A DNA stretch of 64,000 nucleotides, taken from the NCBI RefSeq assembly GCF_001277295.1, contig NZ_CP011456.1, positions 2,914,001 to 2,978,000 of the forward strand, read 5' to 3'. Positions 61,468 through 64,000 of the stretch are shown piece by piece. The translations under genes and the position numbers were made by a program. The notes under the pieces were generated by a model. The model searched no databases. It was given only the letters and a program-made list of their open reading frames with translations, and had not been told where the DNA came from. The stretch's first letter is position 1. Every line of letters starts with the position of its first letter. The DNA is from Anabaena sp. WA102. Lineage in GTDB: Bacteria; Cyanobacteriota; Cyanobacteriia; Cyanobacteriales; Nostocaceae.

Positions 61468-64000
61468 TTATTGTTTTATCTTCTTTCTAGGAAACCAATC
61501 ATCTAAAATGGCGTAAAATACGGGGACAACAAACAAGCTGAGAATAGTAGAACTGACCAAACCACCGGCTATAGATACAGCCATAGGCGATCGCAATTCT
61601 GAACCCGCACCTAAACCCAAAGCAATGGGAACCATCCCCAAAATTGTCGCCGCAGTTGTCATCATAATGGGACGCAACCGGACAGGTCCAGCTTTGAGAA
61701 TTGCCTCAGTTCTTTCTAGTCCAGAATCTCTTAACTGGTTAATGTAATCTACAATTAAGATGGCATTTTTGTTAGTAATCCCCAGCAAAAATACAAAACC
61801 AATTAGAGATATCATCCCAAAATCACTTTTTGTAAATAGCAGTGCCAACAACGCCCCCACGATTGCTAAAGGTAAAGAAAGACCAATAACTATGGGGTCT
61901 ACCCAACTTTTAAATAACCAAATTAACACCACAATAATACAAAGTGCTGATAATCCCAAAGTCGTGCCAAAACTCCCAAAAACCTCATTCTGACGGGCAG
62001 AATCTCCTCCCAAATTCAAAGAAACACCCGCAGGTATAACTGCTTTAGCTTCTGCTACCACCTTATCCGTCGCATCACCCAAAGTTAAATTTTGACCCAG
62101 ATTAGCGCCGATATAAGCCACCCGCTGATTATTCAAACGTTCAATTTGTAAAATTGGATCTTGTTGATCAGATGCACCTGTGATAGTGATATCAGCAAAC
62201 CCAGATATTTTCTCAATTCGGGCTTTTACTGCTTTAGCTGCCGTCGTTAAGGCTTGAAGATCATTACCTTGTAAGGCTATTTGCAGAGGTTTTTGTCCAC
62301 CTGTGTCTACAAACTGAATATCTTCTACACTTGTAGTTACACCCGCCAATTTTGGCAAAGCAGCGCGGAGTTGGTCTTGTACTTCTGCCGTTTTCACTTC
62401 TGAGTCTGTTTTCAGCTTAATGTACAGCGTACCCTTGTTTGGCTCACCTTCACGAGAACCGACAGTAGTAAATACCGTTGCTACTGCGGGGGACTTCCTC
62501 ACTACTTCTTCCAGTTTCTTAGCAACATCCAAAGAATCGTTTAGAGGATTAGGAATGGGAATAGAAGATGATGAAGCAGCTAAAGCCGCAGCAGACAAAG
62601 ACGAATTTTCTAATTTATCTTTTTGTCCCGCTTGTCCTGGTTGTCCTCCTGGTTGTTGTCGTCCTCCTTGCCCCGCTTGTCCAAGATTCCCAGGAAGATT
62701 AGGTAAGGGAGCAGTATAGACAATATTAAATTCTCCTCGGTCAAGTTTGGGAATAAACCCTTTGGGAATTAGGGGAATCAGGGCTAAACCAGCTATTAAA
62801 CTACCAACTGCCAAGCCGACAACTATTAAGCGGTGCTGCAATGACCAGGCTAACAAGTTACGGTAAGCCTGATCAAATTCTAGCCAAATTTTACTTTGCT
62901 TTTGGGGAGAACTGGATGATTTAGCTTTGAGCCAGTAAATAGCTAAGACGGGTGATAAGGTTCGGGCTACTAATAAAGATGTCAGCATCGCAGCGGAAAC
63001 TGTAATCCCAAAGGGTTTGAAAAATTGACCAATGACTCCACCCATTAAACCGATAGGCAAAAATACCGCTACTGCTGTTAAAGTGGCTGCGGTGACAGTT
63101 AAACCAATTTCATTGGTGGCTATGAGTGCGGCTTCGCGGGGGGTTTTTCCTTCTTCTATATGCCGCATGATGTTTTCTACATCAACGATCGCATCATCTA
63201 CTATCGAGCCAATGACTAAAGCTAAGGCTAACAGAGTGATGGTTTCTAGGTTAAAGCCATATATCGCCATGACGATAAATGTCCCTAACAAAGACACGGG
63301 AATAGCTAAGGCAGAAATTAGGGTGGCTTGCCAATTCCATAAAAAGGGAAAGATGACAACTACTGAGAGGACGATCGCTTCGATCAGTGCATCTATGGTG
63401 GAATGGGTGGCGTTGTGGATATATTCAGCTTGGGTAGCAGCTAAGGTGAGGGTGACATCTTTTAAGCTCAACCTTAGCTGTTGTACTTCTTTTTCTACCC
63501 GACTGACTACTTCTAGGGTGTTGGCATTACCTTTTTTAATTACCTGAAAGGCTAAAGCCTGTTTACCATTGAATCTTACTAAAGTGCCAGATGAGGGTAA
63601 TAAAACATTCCTTCTTCTTTCTTCTTCCTGACTTATGGGACTTACGGGCGCAGGCCCTGCGCCCCTACGCTCCTGACTCCTTGTGTTGCCATCTCCTAAG
63701 AGGGAGACTTTGAGAACTCCTGGTAATTTAGCGATCGCTGGGACAATTTTCGCTTTTGCTATTTGCTGTAAATTGTCAATCTTCCCAGCAGTGCTTTCAA
63801 TGGCATAGCTAACAGCCGCTGATTCGTTCAGATTCAAAGGGATGATTTTTTTAGTGGCATTCTTGGGTAGATTTAATTGATTGACGATTTGAGAAATTTT
63901 CTTGGTCGCAGTTTCTAAATTTGTCCCCACCACAAAAGAGGAAATTACGGCAGTTTGACCAGGATAGGTTGATGAACGAATATCCTCAAGACCTGCCAGT
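61468..64000 (-). CDS. RND efflux transporter (HAE1/AcrB type), 5' end beyond window
   Basis: The frame runs to the window edge without a start; the codons there ('LAGLEDIRSSTYPGQTAVIS') fit the porter domain, so the N-terminal part is outside. Present: the central membrane block with 'GSIVDDAIVDVENIMRHIEEG' (RND proton-relay aspartates), a second porter domain, and the C-terminal block 'LVPIALGLGAGSELRSPMAV' (MVPIALG pattern). It exports drugs, lipids or other hydrophobic compounds with an adaptor protein and outer-membrane channel. Two oddities: a Gly/Gln-rich loop ('GQAGQGGRQQPGGQPG') and an in-frame palindrome insert near 63,609-63,683. Confidence 0.93.
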   Translation of the reverse strand, partial: LAGLEDIRSSTYPGQTAVISSFVVGTNLETATKKISQIVNQLNLPKNATKKIIPLNLNESAAVSYAIESTAGKIDNLQQIAKAKIVPAIAKLPGVLKVSLLGDGNTRSQERRGAGPAPVSPISQEEERRRNVLLPSSGTLVRFNGKQALAFQVIKKGNANTLEVVSRVEKEVQQLRLSLKDVTLTLAATQAEYIHNATHSTIDALIEAIVLSVVVIFPFLWNWQATLISALAIPVSLLGTFIVMAIYGFNLETITLLALALVIGSIVDDAIVDVENIMRHIEEGKTPREAALIATNEIGLTVTAATLTAVAVFLPIGLMGGVIGQFFKPFGITVSAAMLTSLLVARTLSPVLAIYWLKAKSSSSPQKQSKIWLEFDQAYRNLLAWSLQHRLIVVGLAVGSLIAGLALIPLIPKGFIPKLDRGEFNIVYTAPLPNLPGNLGQAGQGGRQQPGGQPGQAGQKDKLENSSLSAAALAASSSSIPIPNPLNDSLDVAKKLEEVVRKSPAVATVFTTVGSREGEPNKGTLYIKLKTDSEVKTAEVQDQLRAALPKLAGVTTSVEDIQFVDTGGQKPLQIALQGNDLQALTTAAKAVKARIEKISGFADITITGASDQQDPILQIERLNNQRVAYIGANLGQNLTLGDATDKVVAEAKAVIPAGVSLNLGGDSARQNEVFGSFGTTLGLSALCIIVVLIWLFKSWVDPIVIGLSLPLAIVGALLALLFTKSDFGMISLIGFVFLLGITNKNAILIVDYINQLRDSGLERTEAILKAGPVRLRPIMMTTAATILGMVPIALGLGAGSELRSPMAVSIAGGLVSSTILSLFVVPVFYAILDDWFPRKKIKQ
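63609..63683. repeat. In-frame repeat insert inside the RND gene
   Basis: The stretch holds 'GGGCGCAGGCCCTGCGCCCC' and flanking 'CTTCTTCTTTCTTCTTCCTG' and 'CTCCTGACTCC', matching intergenic repeats at 38,790 and 9,670. It adds about 25 codons ('RSQERRGAGPAPVSPISQEE') to the protein without breaking the frame. Confidence 0.8.

Overview
This is chromosomal DNA of a cyanobacterium, most likely a filamentous member of the Nostocales (Anabaena/Dolichospermum/Aphanizomenon-like). The base composition is AT-rich. HIP1-type octamers (GCGATCGC) are scattered through it. Marker genes include an XisI-family protein, a COP23-domain protein, a kinase-GUN4 fusion, a carotenoid oxygenase, many Ser/Thr kinase sequences, and a perfect GTA-N8-TAC NtcA-type site in front of glutamate dehydrogenase. 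The genus is inference. No rRNA, tRNA or CRISPR array was recognised.

Layout. 0-2.4 kb: a toxin-antitoxin pair, a lone xisI and an HNH nuclease. 2.5-10.4 kb: housekeeping genes (gatA, an M20 amidohydrolase, bioD, a Ser/Thr kinase with a tandem-repeat tail, prs, a small Rel-like HD hydrolase). 10.4-12 kb: a PIN-type toxin-antitoxin pair beside a scar made of two gene fragments. 12.1-24 kb: typA, an AAA ATPase/DUF4276 pair (possible defence module), glutamate dehydrogenase, a carotenoid oxygenase, a BT1-type transporter and the succinate dehydrogenase flavoprotein. 24.5-30.1 kb: secreted trypsin-like proteases, one carrying two protease domains and a long TPR tail, with a COP23 protein and a repeat array between them. 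30.5-40.1 kb: structural, membrane and metabolic genes, including a two-gene permease module, DUF362, an M50 protease and purT.

40.2-48.4 kb is dominated by one repeat family, present as four two-armed loci between a RelE-type pair, a kinase-GUN4 gene, a Uma2 protein, a DUF697 GTPase and a truncated pstS. Two degraded duplicate gene ends lie at its right edge. 48.4-52.1 kb is an arsenic-resistance cluster: ArsJ-type GAPDH, arsJ and acr3. Phosphorylated arsenate is made by the GAPDH and exported by ArsJ, while arsenite leaves through Acr3. 52.1-58.7 kb holds a Nif3-like protein, a conserved small protein with a long leader, a beta-CASP-like hydrolase, small membrane and lipoproteins, and a hicA-like fragment split by a MITE. 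58.9-60.6 kb holds the urease accessory genes ureE, ureF and ureG. The window ends inside an RND efflux gene that runs off the right edge.

The most unusual aspect is how strongly small repeats have shaped genes here. A MITE end forms the gatA stop codon, repeats sit in frame inside the kinase-GUN4 and RND genes, repeats end pstS and split a hicA-like gene, and a coding fragment of the double protease has been amplified inside a repeat array just upstream of that gene. Family assignments come from motifs read by eye; no database search was run.
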